DNA from: Eimeria necatrix
Taxonomy: Eukaryota; Apicomplexa; Conoidasida; Eucoccidiorida; Eimeriidae
Direction of reading: 5' to 3'
Assembly: GCF_000499385.1 (NCBI RefSeq)
Contig: NW_013654339.1
Location: 1-10,000, forward strand
Length of the DNA stretch: 10,000 bases
The notes under the pieces are model-generated. The model was not told the origin of the DNA. It saw only the letters and a list, made by a program, of their open reading frames with translations, and searched no databases. Shown in pieces: positions 1 to 7,270 of this stretch. The position numbers were made by a program, and so were the translations under genes. The number at the start of each line of letters is the position of its first letter. Within the stretch, counting starts at the first letter, position 1.

Positions 1-60
<60 letters not shown>
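1..60. repeat. (CTG)20 trinucleotide tract
   Basis: An uninterrupted CTG run begins at the window edge and turns into CAG at about position 60. It lies beyond the 3' end of the minus-strand VTT gene. It may continue outside the window, so its full length is unknown. Confidence 0.95.
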
Positions 61-220
61 AGCAGCCGAATCTGCATTTTCGTGGATCCCTTGAGGTGCA
101 GGCACCTCGACTTGAATACAAGATCTAAATACGCAGAGGAACCTGTCCTCTTCCCTGCAAGTTCTGCTGCAGCACCTGCTGCAGCTGCTGCAGCAGCTGC
201 AGCAGCAGCAGCAGCAGCAG
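61..220. other. 3' flank of the VTT gene, no gene seen
   Basis: This stretch follows the minus-strand stop codon at 221-223 and probably holds the 3' UTR and polyadenylation region. It contains mixed GCA/GCT repeats at about 166-220 and a short hairpin-forming palindrome at 93-108. I see no convincing coding frame or RNA gene. Confidence 0.5.
93..108. repeat. Palindrome GAGGTGC-AG-GCACCTC
   Basis: Seven-base perfect arms with a 2-base centre, in the 3' flank of the VTT gene. It could form a small hairpin in the transcript. There is no T-run or other sign that it is a bacterial-type terminator. Confidence 0.75.
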
Positions 221-342
221 CTAGGCCAAGCCAGCAGGGCTGCTCGCCAGCAGCAGCTGCTGGTTCCGCTCCTGCAAGGCGCTCGCATACGCCGCCTCCA
301 GCTTCCGACGCGTCAGCACAGTAATGTAGGCCATTGACGCCT

Positions 343-385
<43 letters not shown>

Positions 386-890
386 CAGCAGCAGCAGCAC
401 TGAACACGGGCGGAGGGGGAGAGCCAAACCCCACTGCTTGCGGCCTTTTGTGCTGCGCTGCGGCTTCGTGAAGGCCGAATTGAAATATCATTTAAATGAC
501 ATTTAAATGACATTTAAATGACATTTAAATGAAAATAAAATAAAATAAATTAAAATAAAATAAAATAAAATAAAATAAAATTAAATTAAAATAAATTAAA
601 ATGCTGCTAAAGACCTACAGCTGCCATCAACACTCCGATGGCAATCAGGCTCAGCCGCTGCCACGTCCAGGAGAAAGTGCCTGCGAGACACAGCAGCAGC
701 AGTGTCTAAACCCTAAACCCTAAACCCTAAACCCTAAACCCTAGTTTTGTTTTTCAAAGTTCCTGACTCACGAACATCCAGGTCCTTCAGGTCGCTCAGA
801 GCGGAGCCGATGAAGTTGAACGCGAGAATAACTGCAGCACAGCAGCAGCAGCAGCAGCAGCAGCAAACAGAAACACGTTGGCTGTTACGC

Positions 891-935
<45 letters not shown>

Positions 936-2226
936 GGGCTGCGGCTCACGAGGAGTCCCCGAAAAAGTGCCGAGCAGCAAATGGGAAGTCTTGAGCGCCG
1001 TGACTCCGAACAAATAACTGGTCAGCTGCAGCAGAGGCAGGAGCGCATGCAGTTGCAATAATTTTATTAAAAATAAAACAATTAAATATTTTCCGAAGCA
1101 AACTCAACAACTGCTGCTGTCCTGTGGTGTCTGTACACCGGAGCGCGCGACCCCGCAAAGTTTCGCCCGCGGGGCTGCGCGGGAGGCGCCGCAAACCCTG
1201 AAAGGCGCAAACCCTAAATTAGGGTTTAGGGTCTCACGGAGTACGGCAAAATGGGCGACAGCCGAATCAGCGCCACGAAAGTTATCCCCCCCTCCTCCAC
1301 TGCTGAGTCAAAAGCTCTGAACAAAGTGCTGCTGCTCATCCAGGAGTGCAGCAAATCGAAAAGGAGGTGGCGGCTGATCATGAAGCAGCACAAGCCGGAG
1401 AGCAGCGCCCCGCAGAGCGAGCACAGGAAAGCAACCACAATGCCCACTGCAGCAAGACAAAACAAAAATAAAAGAAATAATTAAAATAAAAGAAATGATT
1501 AAACTTCTGGCGCAAAAAGAATTCAATTTGCGGCCTCGGAAGCCAAAAGCCCGCGGGATCGGAAACGCGGAGTTTCAGGTGTACGTACACCCCAACACCA
1601 CGCGGAAAGCTGCAGCCGCCATTTCTGCATTCCACTTTTTCAACTTTTCGCGACTTGAGGACTTTTTGGCTGCGCTTTTGCTTCAGTGTTCCGTTTTTTT
1701 GAATTAAATTGACTTTTAATTGCTTTTAAATGGCTTTTCTGCCTCATTTTCCGCTTTTTCCTCCAGCTTTCCACCCCCACTTACAGGTTTCGCCGTATAT
1801 GCGCGAGAAGATGAAGCCCGCGGCCAAGTGCTGCGCAGCAAACCGCGCACGAACTCCAAACCCTAAACCCTCATCCGCAAACCCTAAACCCTCATCCGCA
1901 AACCCTAAACCCTAATCCGCAAACCCTAAACCCTCCTAAAACAAACAATCTGCTGACCTCACCATGAACTCTGCTGGCATGAAAAAAGCAATGAAGACCA
2001 CGTACAGCACAATGTACGCAAAAGGCGCAAAATAGCCAAACCCTTGAACCTGCAGCAATAAACCTCAAACCCTAAACCCTAAACCCTAAACCCTAAACCC
2101 TAACTAAACCCTAAACCCTTAACGGTAGAAACCAGTGCTAGATTCAAAGGGCTAACTCCACAAGCTGTTGCATTCAATCAGTCTCGCGCATCCCCCTTAG
2201 TCAAAACGGCAGCTGCTGCAGCAGCC

Positions 2227-2263
<37 letters not shown>

Positions 2264-2416
2264 TCCCAGCAGCAGCAGCAGCAACGGCACTCGCAGCAAC
2301 AGTACTCTAAGCAGTATCAGCAGCAGCAGCGCTTCTAGCTGCTGCAGCCCAAGCAGCAGCAGCAGCACGCCACGCGTCACGAGCAGCACTCTGAGCAGCA
2401 GCAGCAGCAGCAGCAC

Positions 2417-2447
<31 letters not shown>

Positions 2448-2606
2448 AACTCACTCCCGCTATGAGCTCCTTAACTATGGCAGCTGTTGTGTCGATGTGG
2501 CTCAGCGCCAGCAGCAGCACGAGGCCAACAGCAGCACCGAAGCAAACCTTAACAACCATAAGAGCCCGTAAGAAGAACTGTTCGCCCCTGCTGACGCTGC
2601 GCTGCA

Positions 2607-2671
<65 letters not shown>

Positions 2672-2778
2672 GCATCTTCGCCCTCCGGGGCCGCCAGCAA
2701 GCCCTCGCTGCGGGCTGCAGCGCAGCTGCTGCTGCTGTCCATCAGCCGCTCCTCCAGCTCCCTGGCATCTCCCTTCAT
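221..2778 (-). CDS. VTT-domain (TVP38/TMEM64-type) membrane protein, 8 exons
   Basis: Exons on the complement, in order: 2455-2778, 1963-2049, 1785-1830, 1238-1446, 950-1025, 772-831, 619-680, 221-340. Intron phases are 0,0,1,0,1,1,0, giving 327 codons plus TAG. Every intron is GT-AG (donors GTGAGT, GTGAGG, GTAAGT, GTGAGA, GTGAGC, GTGAGT, GTAGGT). The N-terminus is acidic with 21 Gln (37-57), then a membrane helix (about 68-92). The VTT core follows: FFMPAEFM-HLAAGFIF (130-145), a small-residue helix ending in FMISR, and RLSPILPYS (214-222) followed by LTSYLFGVT. A last helix precedes a basic tail (ITVLTRRKLEAA). The family includes yeast Tvp38, human TMEM64 and bacterial DedA relatives, membrane proteins of Golgi, ER or plasma membrane linked to lipid or ion handling. 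TMEM41/VMP1 is a less likely subfamily. The ATG at 2778 is the first in-frame Met (A at -3); an upstream non-coding or coding exon is not excluded. Confidence 0.85.
489..532. repeat. 11-bp tandem repeat, 4 units
   Basis: Four perfect copies of CATTTAAATGA lie in tandem. Each contains the 10-bp palindrome CATTTAAATG. They are followed directly by an A/T-rich AAAAT-type simple repeat running to about 600. The whole block sits inside intron 7 of the VTT gene. Confidence 0.95.
533..600. repeat. AT-rich simple repeat (AAAAT/AAATT)
   Basis: A degenerate run of AAAAT and AAATT units with almost no G or C. On the sense strand of the surrounding gene it reads as a T-rich stretch near the 5' part of intron 7. 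Confidence 0.9.
707..743. repeat. Telomere-type repeat (TAAACCC)5
   Basis: Five uninterrupted heptamers TAAACCC lie on the plus strand. On the sense strand of the VTT gene they read as TTTAGGG repeats. They occupy the middle of the 91-bp intron 6 (681-771), between exons 6 and 7. Confidence 0.95.
841..933. repeat. CAG tracts in VTT intron 5
   Basis: Two CAG tracts (about 841-864 and 891-933) fill intron 5 (832-949). On the sense strand they are CTG, and the 3' end of the intron is a CTG tract followed by CTGCAG at the acceptor of exon 6. Confidence 0.9.
1209..1232. repeat. Head-to-head telomere-type inverted repeat
   Basis: AAACCCTAA (1209-1217) is followed after one base by its exact inverse TTAGGGTTT (1219-1227), then AGGGT. 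Two more single AAACCCT copies lie just upstream around 1193-1214. The element is in intron 4 of the VTT gene, only a few bases from the donor at 1237. Confidence 0.9.
1578..1591. repeat. 14-bp perfect palindrome GGTGTACGTACACC
   Basis: This perfect palindrome lies in intron 3 of the VTT gene. Related GGTGT...ACACC arms occur at 1126-1139 (intron 4) and at 8936-8953 (ALG11 coding sequence), and a shorter relative at 93-108. No function can be assigned from sequence alone. Confidence 0.8.
1858..1934. repeat. 21-bp higher-order telomere-type repeat
   Basis: The 21-bp unit is two AAACCCT heptamers followed by CATCCGC or AATCCGC. It is repeated three times (1858-1878, 1879-1899, 1900-1920) and ends with a further heptamer pair to 1934. 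It occupies most of the 132-bp intron 2 of the VTT gene (1831-1962). Confidence 0.95.
2067..2119. repeat. Telomere-type repeat (AAACCCT)n
   Basis: About seven AAACCCT heptamers with one ACT interruption near 2101. The array lies in intron 1 of the VTT gene, about 20 bp from the acceptor of exon 2 at 2049/2050. The sense strand carries TTTAGGG. Confidence 0.95.
2204..2448. repeat. CAG-rich block in VTT intron 1
   Basis: A long imperfect CAG array with scattered substitutions lies on the plus strand, so the gene's sense strand reads CTG. It starts right after the GTGAGT donor at 2454. The poly-Leu open frame it produces on the minus strand is a by-product of the repeat. Confidence 0.85.
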
Positions 2779-3211
2779 TGTGGAAGCAGCAGCTGCTGCT
2801 GCATCAGCTGCAGCGGCTGCAGCAACTGCAGCAGCAACGGCCTCCGGCAACTGCCTCAGCAGCAGCAGCAGCAGCAGCAGCAGCTGCTGCAGCTGCGCCC
2901 GCAGCTGCTTAGACAGACACACCGCACTGCTGCAGCCACTTAGCAGCAGCGGCGCCCTTAGGTGCTTCGGAAACAGCAACGCAGCTGTGCAGCAGAAGCA
3001 GCAGCAGCAGCTGCTGCTGCCCTCCCGAGTGTTGCAGCCTGCCACCGAGGCTGCTGCTGCTGCTGCTGCTGCTGCAGCAGCTAAGGGCCAACCAAAGGAA
3101 AAAAAAGTAACACTGGAAGCACCACAAAGAAGAGATGTGCTGCTGCTTTGCTGCTGCTAAGAGGAAGCGGAGAGCTGCTGAGACGCTAGAGAGGAGCAGC
3201 GGCAGCAGATG

Positions 3212-3242
<31 letters not shown>

Positions 3243-3327
3243 AACCTCTCCAAAGCAGAAGCTGCTTCTCTAAATGTGAGGCAAAGACGCAAATATGGTG
3301 AAAGTTAATACTAAAAGAAAGAAAAGA
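2779..3327. promoter_or_regulatory. Interval between divergent genes (5' regions)
   Basis: The VTT gene reads leftward from 2778 and the next gene appears to read rightward from 3328, so both promoters and 5' UTRs should lie here. The stretch is mostly mixed CAG and CTG tracts. The VTT frame stays open upstream as far as about 3145 but has no ATG, and its repeats there are mainly CTG on the sense strand, unlike the gene's poly-Gln exon. A T-rich run before TTAG near 3085-3110 on the minus strand could be the acceptor of a 5' UTR intron. No core promoter motif was identified. Confidence 0.4.
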
Positions 3328-3378
3328 ATGACCTATAGCCGACGGGGCCCCCTAGCCCGAGCCTTCGGCAGCGGGTGA

Positions 3379-3409
<31 letters not shown>

Positions 3410-3683
3410 GCAGCAGCAGCAGCAGCAACCGTGCGGGCGGCGGCTTATTTCACCTGGACTTCTCCAAATGTGTATATGCTGCTGTGCAGCGAAGGTTGAA
3501 GTACTTGTTAGAGTAGAGCAGCAGAGGGTTTGCGCAGCAGCAGCAGCAGCAGCAGCAAGCAGCAGCAGCAGCAGCAGCACACCATTGTTCTATGTCTCGT
3601 GGACAGCAGCAGCTAAGCGCCCGCTTCTGGCTTCTCGACCAGAATCTTTGCCTTGCTAACTTCAGAAACAGCAGCCGAGGGCA

Positions 3684-3722
<39 letters not shown>

Positions 3723-3918
3723 GTAGCCGCCTTCTCTCAACACAGCTCCCAGCCTGCTGCAGCGAGGCCTCAGCTGGAGCTGCTGCAGCCAGCAGCAGCA
3801 GCAGCAGCAGCAGCAGCAAGCTGAACACATTATGCCCGGCAGCAGCACACACGTTTGCTCGCATGCGGGAAGGGGCAGGGGAGCAGCATCCCCAGCACAA
3901 ACAGGCACAGCAGCAGCC

Positions 3919-3954
<36 letters not shown>

Positions 3955-4176
3955 GCAGCAGCAGCTGCGGCAGCTAGCAGCGGCAATGGAGTGTCCGGGC
4001 ACTTACTCGCGTGCAGCAGCTCAAAACACATCTGAAGAGTACTGGAAATTCCAGATAGCAGCAGCAGAAGCAGCAGCAGAAGCAGCAGCAGAAGCAGCAG
4101 CAGAAGCAGCAGCAGAAGCAGCAGAAGAAGCAGCAGCAGAAGCAGCAGCAGAAGAGGCAGCAGAAGAGGCAGCAGG

Positions 4177-4207
<31 letters not shown>

Positions 4208-4523
4208 GCCGGAGCAGCAGCAGCAGCAGCAGCAGGTGCAGCGGCAACGGGAGCAGCAGCAAAAGCAGCAACAGACGCTGAAGCAGCAGCAGCAGCAAGT
4301 GAGTGCAGGACAGCAGACTCAGAAGCTTCGCCTGCAGCATCAGCAGCAGCGGAAGAAGCATGCAGAGTGGGTTTGCAGCAGCAACAGCAGCAGCAGCAAC
4401 AGCAGCAGCAGCAGAAGCAGCAACAGAAGCAGCAGCAGCAGCAGCAGCAGCACGACCAGGATGCGCACAGCGCGCGCTTTCCACATTCCTTAAGTACCCC
4501 TTCTGCAGCCAGCGAAGGGAACA

Positions 4524-4563
<40 letters not shown>

Positions 4564-4702
4564 ACTTGCTGCGCTGCAGCGGCAGCAAAGCGGATCTGCT
4601 GTGTCGGTTTGGCTGTATGAACGGCTGGCCCTCTTGGAGCAGCAAATTAGAAATCAGCAGGAGATGCATCAGAAGGAAATGGCAAACTTGAGAACCAGGT
4701 AA

Positions 4703-4750
<48 letters not shown>

Positions 4751-5209
4751 CTGACGTTCATTCCGTGCTGCTGCTGCTGCTGAAGCTGCATTTCATGCTG
4801 CTGCTGCTTCTGACGGTGTCTTTCGTGCTGCTGCTGCTTGTCATGTTGCATTTGCTGCTGCTGCTGCTTCTGACGGTGTCTTTCATGCTGCTGCTGCTTG
4901 TCATGTTGCATTTGCTGCTGCTGCTGCTTCTGACGGTGTCTTTAATGCTGCTGCTGCTTGTCATGTTGCATTTGCTGCTGCTGCTGCTGCTGCTGCTTCT
5001 GGCGTTGCATTTGATGTTGCTGCTGCCGCTTTTGCTCTTGCCGTGCTGCTGTTTGTCTGGTGCTGCTGCTGCTGCTGCTGCTGCTGCGTTGTTGCTTGCT
5101 CTGCTGCTGCTGCTGTTGCTGCTATCCGTATCCCCATTATGCTGCCAATCCGGGTACCAAACCTGCTGTGCTGCTGCTTGTGCTGCTGCTACTGCTGTGC
5201 TGCTGCCTT

Positions 5210-5240
<31 letters not shown>

Positions 5241-6035
5241 CCGCAGCTTTCTACTTGTTTTCTGACTTGCTGCTGTGGCTTTTGCTGCTGCGGCGGCCAT
5301 CGGCGCCGCCGCAACTGCTGCTGCTGCTGCTGCCAGGGCACTTTGCGCGTGGCTGTTGCTGCTGCAGCAGCTGCTGCTGCAGCAGCAGGCGCTGCTGCAG
5401 TTGCTGCTGCTGCAGTTGCTGCTGCTGCAGTCCACCGTTTACATCTATCTGCTTTTCCGCAGCCACGAGGTCTCCCTGTCTTTGGCTTTGAGGGGCGCCA
5501 GCAGCAAACAAATAGCAGCACACATTGCAGCAGCGCAGCAGCTGCTGTGCAGCAACTGCAGCTGCTTGCTGCAGCAGCAACAGCTGCAGCAGCAGCAGCA
5601 GCAGCTGCTGCAGCAGCAACAGGATAGCGGCAGTAGGGGGGAGGGCGCCTCCAGCGACAAAAGCAGTAGCAGCAACGGCGAAGTGGCAGCAGCAGCAGCA
5701 GCAGCAGCAAAACAGACGGAGCAAGGAGGTGCAGCGGCAGCAGCGGCACCTCTTGCTGCTGCAGCAACAGCAGCAGCAGCAGCACCTCTTGCTGCAGCAG
5801 CAGCACCAGCAGAACCGCCAGCAGCCACAGCTGCAGCAACTTCCGTACACGAAGACACACTGAGGAAACAAGAGCACAGCAGCAGCAGCAGCTGCTGCTG
5901 CTGCTGCAGCCATAGCAGCAATGCCGCGGTCAGAGAGGGCAGCAACGGCAGCAGCAGCAGCAGGAGTCGGGCAGCATCTGCTGCAGCAGCAGCAGATGAA
6001 GAGAAATGCCCCCCTGCAGCAGCGTCGCCCTCACA

Positions 6036-6068
<33 letters not shown>

Positions 6069-6203
6069 AGCAGAGACAGGCGAGCAGCAGGAGCCCTCTG
6101 CCGCCCACCATGATGACCCGCGGCAGCAGCAGCAGCAGCAGTTGCAGCAGCACCAGCTCAAGCAGCACGAGCAACAGCAGCAGCAGCAGCAGCAGCAGCT
6201 GCT

Positions 6204-6240
<37 letters not shown>

Positions 6241-6348
6241 GAATGCGCGCTAGACAAGAGAGAGGAACTCGTGCTGCATGCAGATTGCTGCTGCTTGCTG
6301 CAGCACTTGGCTTCAGTCACTTGCCGCCACTGTGGGGTTGCTGTTAGA
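3328..6348 (+). CDS. Homopolymer-rich coiled-coil protein with two CxxC pairs, unknown family
   Basis: Proposed exons: 3328-3374 (ATG, A at -3), 3643-4698 and 5463-6348, with donors GTGAGC, GTAATT and GTGAGT. Phases agree at both junctions (2/2), giving 663 codons so far. The start reads MTYSRRGPLARAFGSG, then IFALLTSETAAEG. Long Ser, Gln and Ala runs follow, including a Glu-Ala-Ala-Ala stretch. A charged, probably coiled-coil segment is at 338-367 (VWLYERLALLEQQIRNQQEM and on). It continues across the splice into HEVSLSLALRGASSKQIAAH and a CSNC (397-400). The end has a Cys/His cluster with CRHC (655-658), so a zinc site is possible. I do not recognise the family. Alternative starts are the Met codons at 3863 and 3986 (good context). 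Exon 3 could hide further small introns, for example near 6038-6068. The C-terminal exon is uncertain. Confidence 0.5.
4699..5462 (+). other. Intron 2 of the plus-strand gene, CTG-rich
   Basis: The exon ends ...ACC AG, followed by GTAATT. The acceptor is preceded by a pyrimidine-rich run (TATCTGCTTTTCCGCAG), and the split codon AG+C gives Ser. The intron is almost wholly CTG-type repeat on the sense strand and includes a 60-bp minisatellite. A 225-codon frame on the minus strand (4758-5435, no ATG at its start) lies entirely inside it. Confidence 0.55.
4801..4980. repeat. 60-bp minisatellite, 3 near-identical units
   Basis: Units 4801-4860, 4861-4920 and 4921-4980 are identical except for the TTTCGT / TTTCAT / TTTAAT positions near base 24-25 of each unit. 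Diverged half-units flank them at about 4745-4800 and 4981-5020. Read on the minus strand the unit is an exact 20-codon repeat containing KCNMT and KDTVR. Confidence 0.95.
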
Positions 6349-6384
6349 GTGAGTCTTTTGCTGCTGCTGCTGCTTCTGTTTATT

Positions 6385-6434
6385 TTAATTAATTAATTAA
6401 TTAATTAATTAATTAATTAATTAATTAATTAATT
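6385..6434. repeat. (TTAA)n tetranucleotide repeat
   Basis: About twelve perfect TTAA units. The tract lies just downstream of the GTGAGT donor at 6349 and so probably within the third intron of the plus-strand gene. Confidence 0.95.
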
Positions 6435-6589
6435 GATTTATTATTTGCATTTTGTTTGCTTTTTGCTTCTGTCTTCTTTTGTTTCTGTGGCCTCGGGCTT
6501 CGTCAGCTGCTGCTGCGCTTATTTGCTGCTGCTGCGCTTATTTGCTGCTGCTGCTGCTGCTGCTGCTGCTGTGGATTGCGTGGGTTGTC

Positions 6590-6632
6590 GAATAAATAAA
6601 TAAATAATAAATAAAATAAAATAAAAATAAAG
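6590..6632. repeat. AAATA/AAAATA simple repeat
   Basis: An A/T-only simple repeat of AAATA and AAAATA units. On the minus strand it is a T-rich tract leading to CCACAG at about 6571-6576, which would be an acceptable 3' splice site for a minus-strand gene. Confidence 0.9.
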
Positions 6633-6696
6633 TGGGAAGTGGCATTTGAAATAAATGAAAAGAATTAAAAACTATTTGCTGCTGCTCTCTGTGCAG

Positions 6697-6734
6697 CCCC
6701 TCGCGCTGGGAACTCACCTGCGGCGCTGCTTGCT

Positions 6735-6769
<35 letters not shown>

Positions 6770-6914
6770 TGAACCCTTTGGCTCTCGCGTTTGCTGCTGA
6801 AAGGAGAATTAAAGAAAAAAGAAAAACAGACAAAAGAGCAGCAGCTTCTTCTCTCAGCAAACAAGCCTTCTGTTCCGGGCTGGCTTTCCATTGCCCGCAG
6901 CAGTCCTTCCGCTG

Positions 6915-6915
<1 letters not shown>
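6697..6915 (+). CDS. Possible terminal exon of the plus-strand gene
   Basis: A pyrimidine-rich run ending CTCTCTGTGCAG (acceptor 6695-6696) is followed by a frame in phase 0, as the GTGAGT donor at 6349 requires. It would encode PLALGTHLRRCLL, eleven Gln, a Lys/Arg-rich segment (RRIKEKRKTDKR) and a TGA at 6913-6915, completing a protein of about 735 residues. The call is weak: the same stretch has a strong acceptor and a GTGAGT donor on the opposite strand (6797-6798 and 6712-6717). Confidence 0.3.
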
Positions 6916-6951
<36 letters not shown>

Positions 6952-7061
6952 GCGTGGTGCAGCAGCAGCAGCGGCAGAAGCAGGAACGGCCGCAGCAGCA
7001 CGCCGTCTTTGAAGTCCCACGAATTGCTTACTGCTGCTGCTGCTGCTGCGAGGGCTTACCC

Positions 7062-7093
<32 letters not shown>

Positions 7094-7152
7094 CAGCTAG
7101 CTGACGGATGTGGCGGGGGACGGCAGGGCTGCAGCAAAGGACGCAGCAACGC

Positions 7153-7195
7153 GAGCAGCAGCAGCAGCAGCTGCTGCTGCTGCTGCTGCTGCTCG
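7153..7195. repeat. Inverted CAG/CTG junction
   Basis: A CAG tract turns directly into a CTG tract (junction at about 7171), bounded by GAG and CTC, so the block is a near-perfect palindrome able to form one long hairpin. A similar inversion is found near 8797-8828. Confidence 0.85.
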
Positions 7196-7270
7196 AGTTT
7201 TTGCCTTTTTTTGATTTAAATACAAAGCAGTATTCTGCAGCTTAGTTTAAACTACTTTTTAAAGGTTTGA

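Larger units (their letters stand above)
341..618 (-). other. VTT gene intron 7 (repeat-filled)
   Basis: The donor is GTAGGT at 618 and the acceptor is a CTG tract ending in CTGCAG at 341-342. The intron holds a CAG tract on the plus strand (344-399), an 11-bp tandem repeat (489-532) and an AAAAT-rich run (533-600). If retained, the frame stops three codons past exon 7, removing the basic C-terminal tail. Confidence 0.7.
6436..7270. other. Low-complexity interval with ambiguous coding
   Basis: Apart from the possible exon at 6697-6915, this stretch holds CTG tracts (6540-6571, 6915-6950), CAG tracts (7066-7097, 7154-7171) and A/T repeats. On the minus strand a poly-T acceptor (at 6797) and a GTGAGT donor (at 6717) would bound a 79-bp exon, but no consistent gene could be built on that strand. 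I cannot decide which strand is transcribed. Confidence 0.35.

Noticed and set aside
93..108. Rho-independent terminator
   Set aside because: The hairpin lacks a T-run, and the intron-containing genes show a eukaryotic nuclear context.
707..2119. A true chromosome end (telomere)
   Set aside because: The arrays are short, interrupted and flanked on both sides by exons of one gene, so they are interstitial.
2462..3160. 232-codon plus-strand open frame with long poly-Cys
   Set aside because: It is antisense to exon 1 of the VTT gene and its 5' region. The poly-Cys is the CTG complement of the poly-Gln tract, and the VTT reading is supported by splice junctions and family motifs.
4294..4345. 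Extra small intron at a GTGAGT in exon 2 of the plus-strand gene
   Set aside because: A donor-like GTGAGT occurs here, but the frame is open through it, the nearest AG sites give only a tiny intron, and there is no CTG or pyrimidine tract like those of the other introns.
3450..4559. 369-codon minus-strand open frame of Leu, Ala and Cys runs
   Set aside because: It is the antisense of CAG tracts in the plus-strand gene. It consists almost wholly of CTG, GCT and TGC codons with no recognisable domain, and the plus strand has matched splice sites.
4801..4980. CRISPR array
   Set aside because: The 60-bp units are contiguous tandem copies with no unique spacers, and the DNA is eukaryotic.
5189..5913. 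Overlapping 220-codon open frames on the minus strand
   Set aside because: They come from the same CAG/CTG repeats in different frames and cross the proposed acceptor at 5461-5462. No conserved segment is present.
5445..6320. 291-codon minus-strand open frame
   Set aside because: It is a shadow of exon 3 of the plus-strand gene: poly-Cys, poly-Leu and poly-Ala from CTG-type repeats, with no family pattern.
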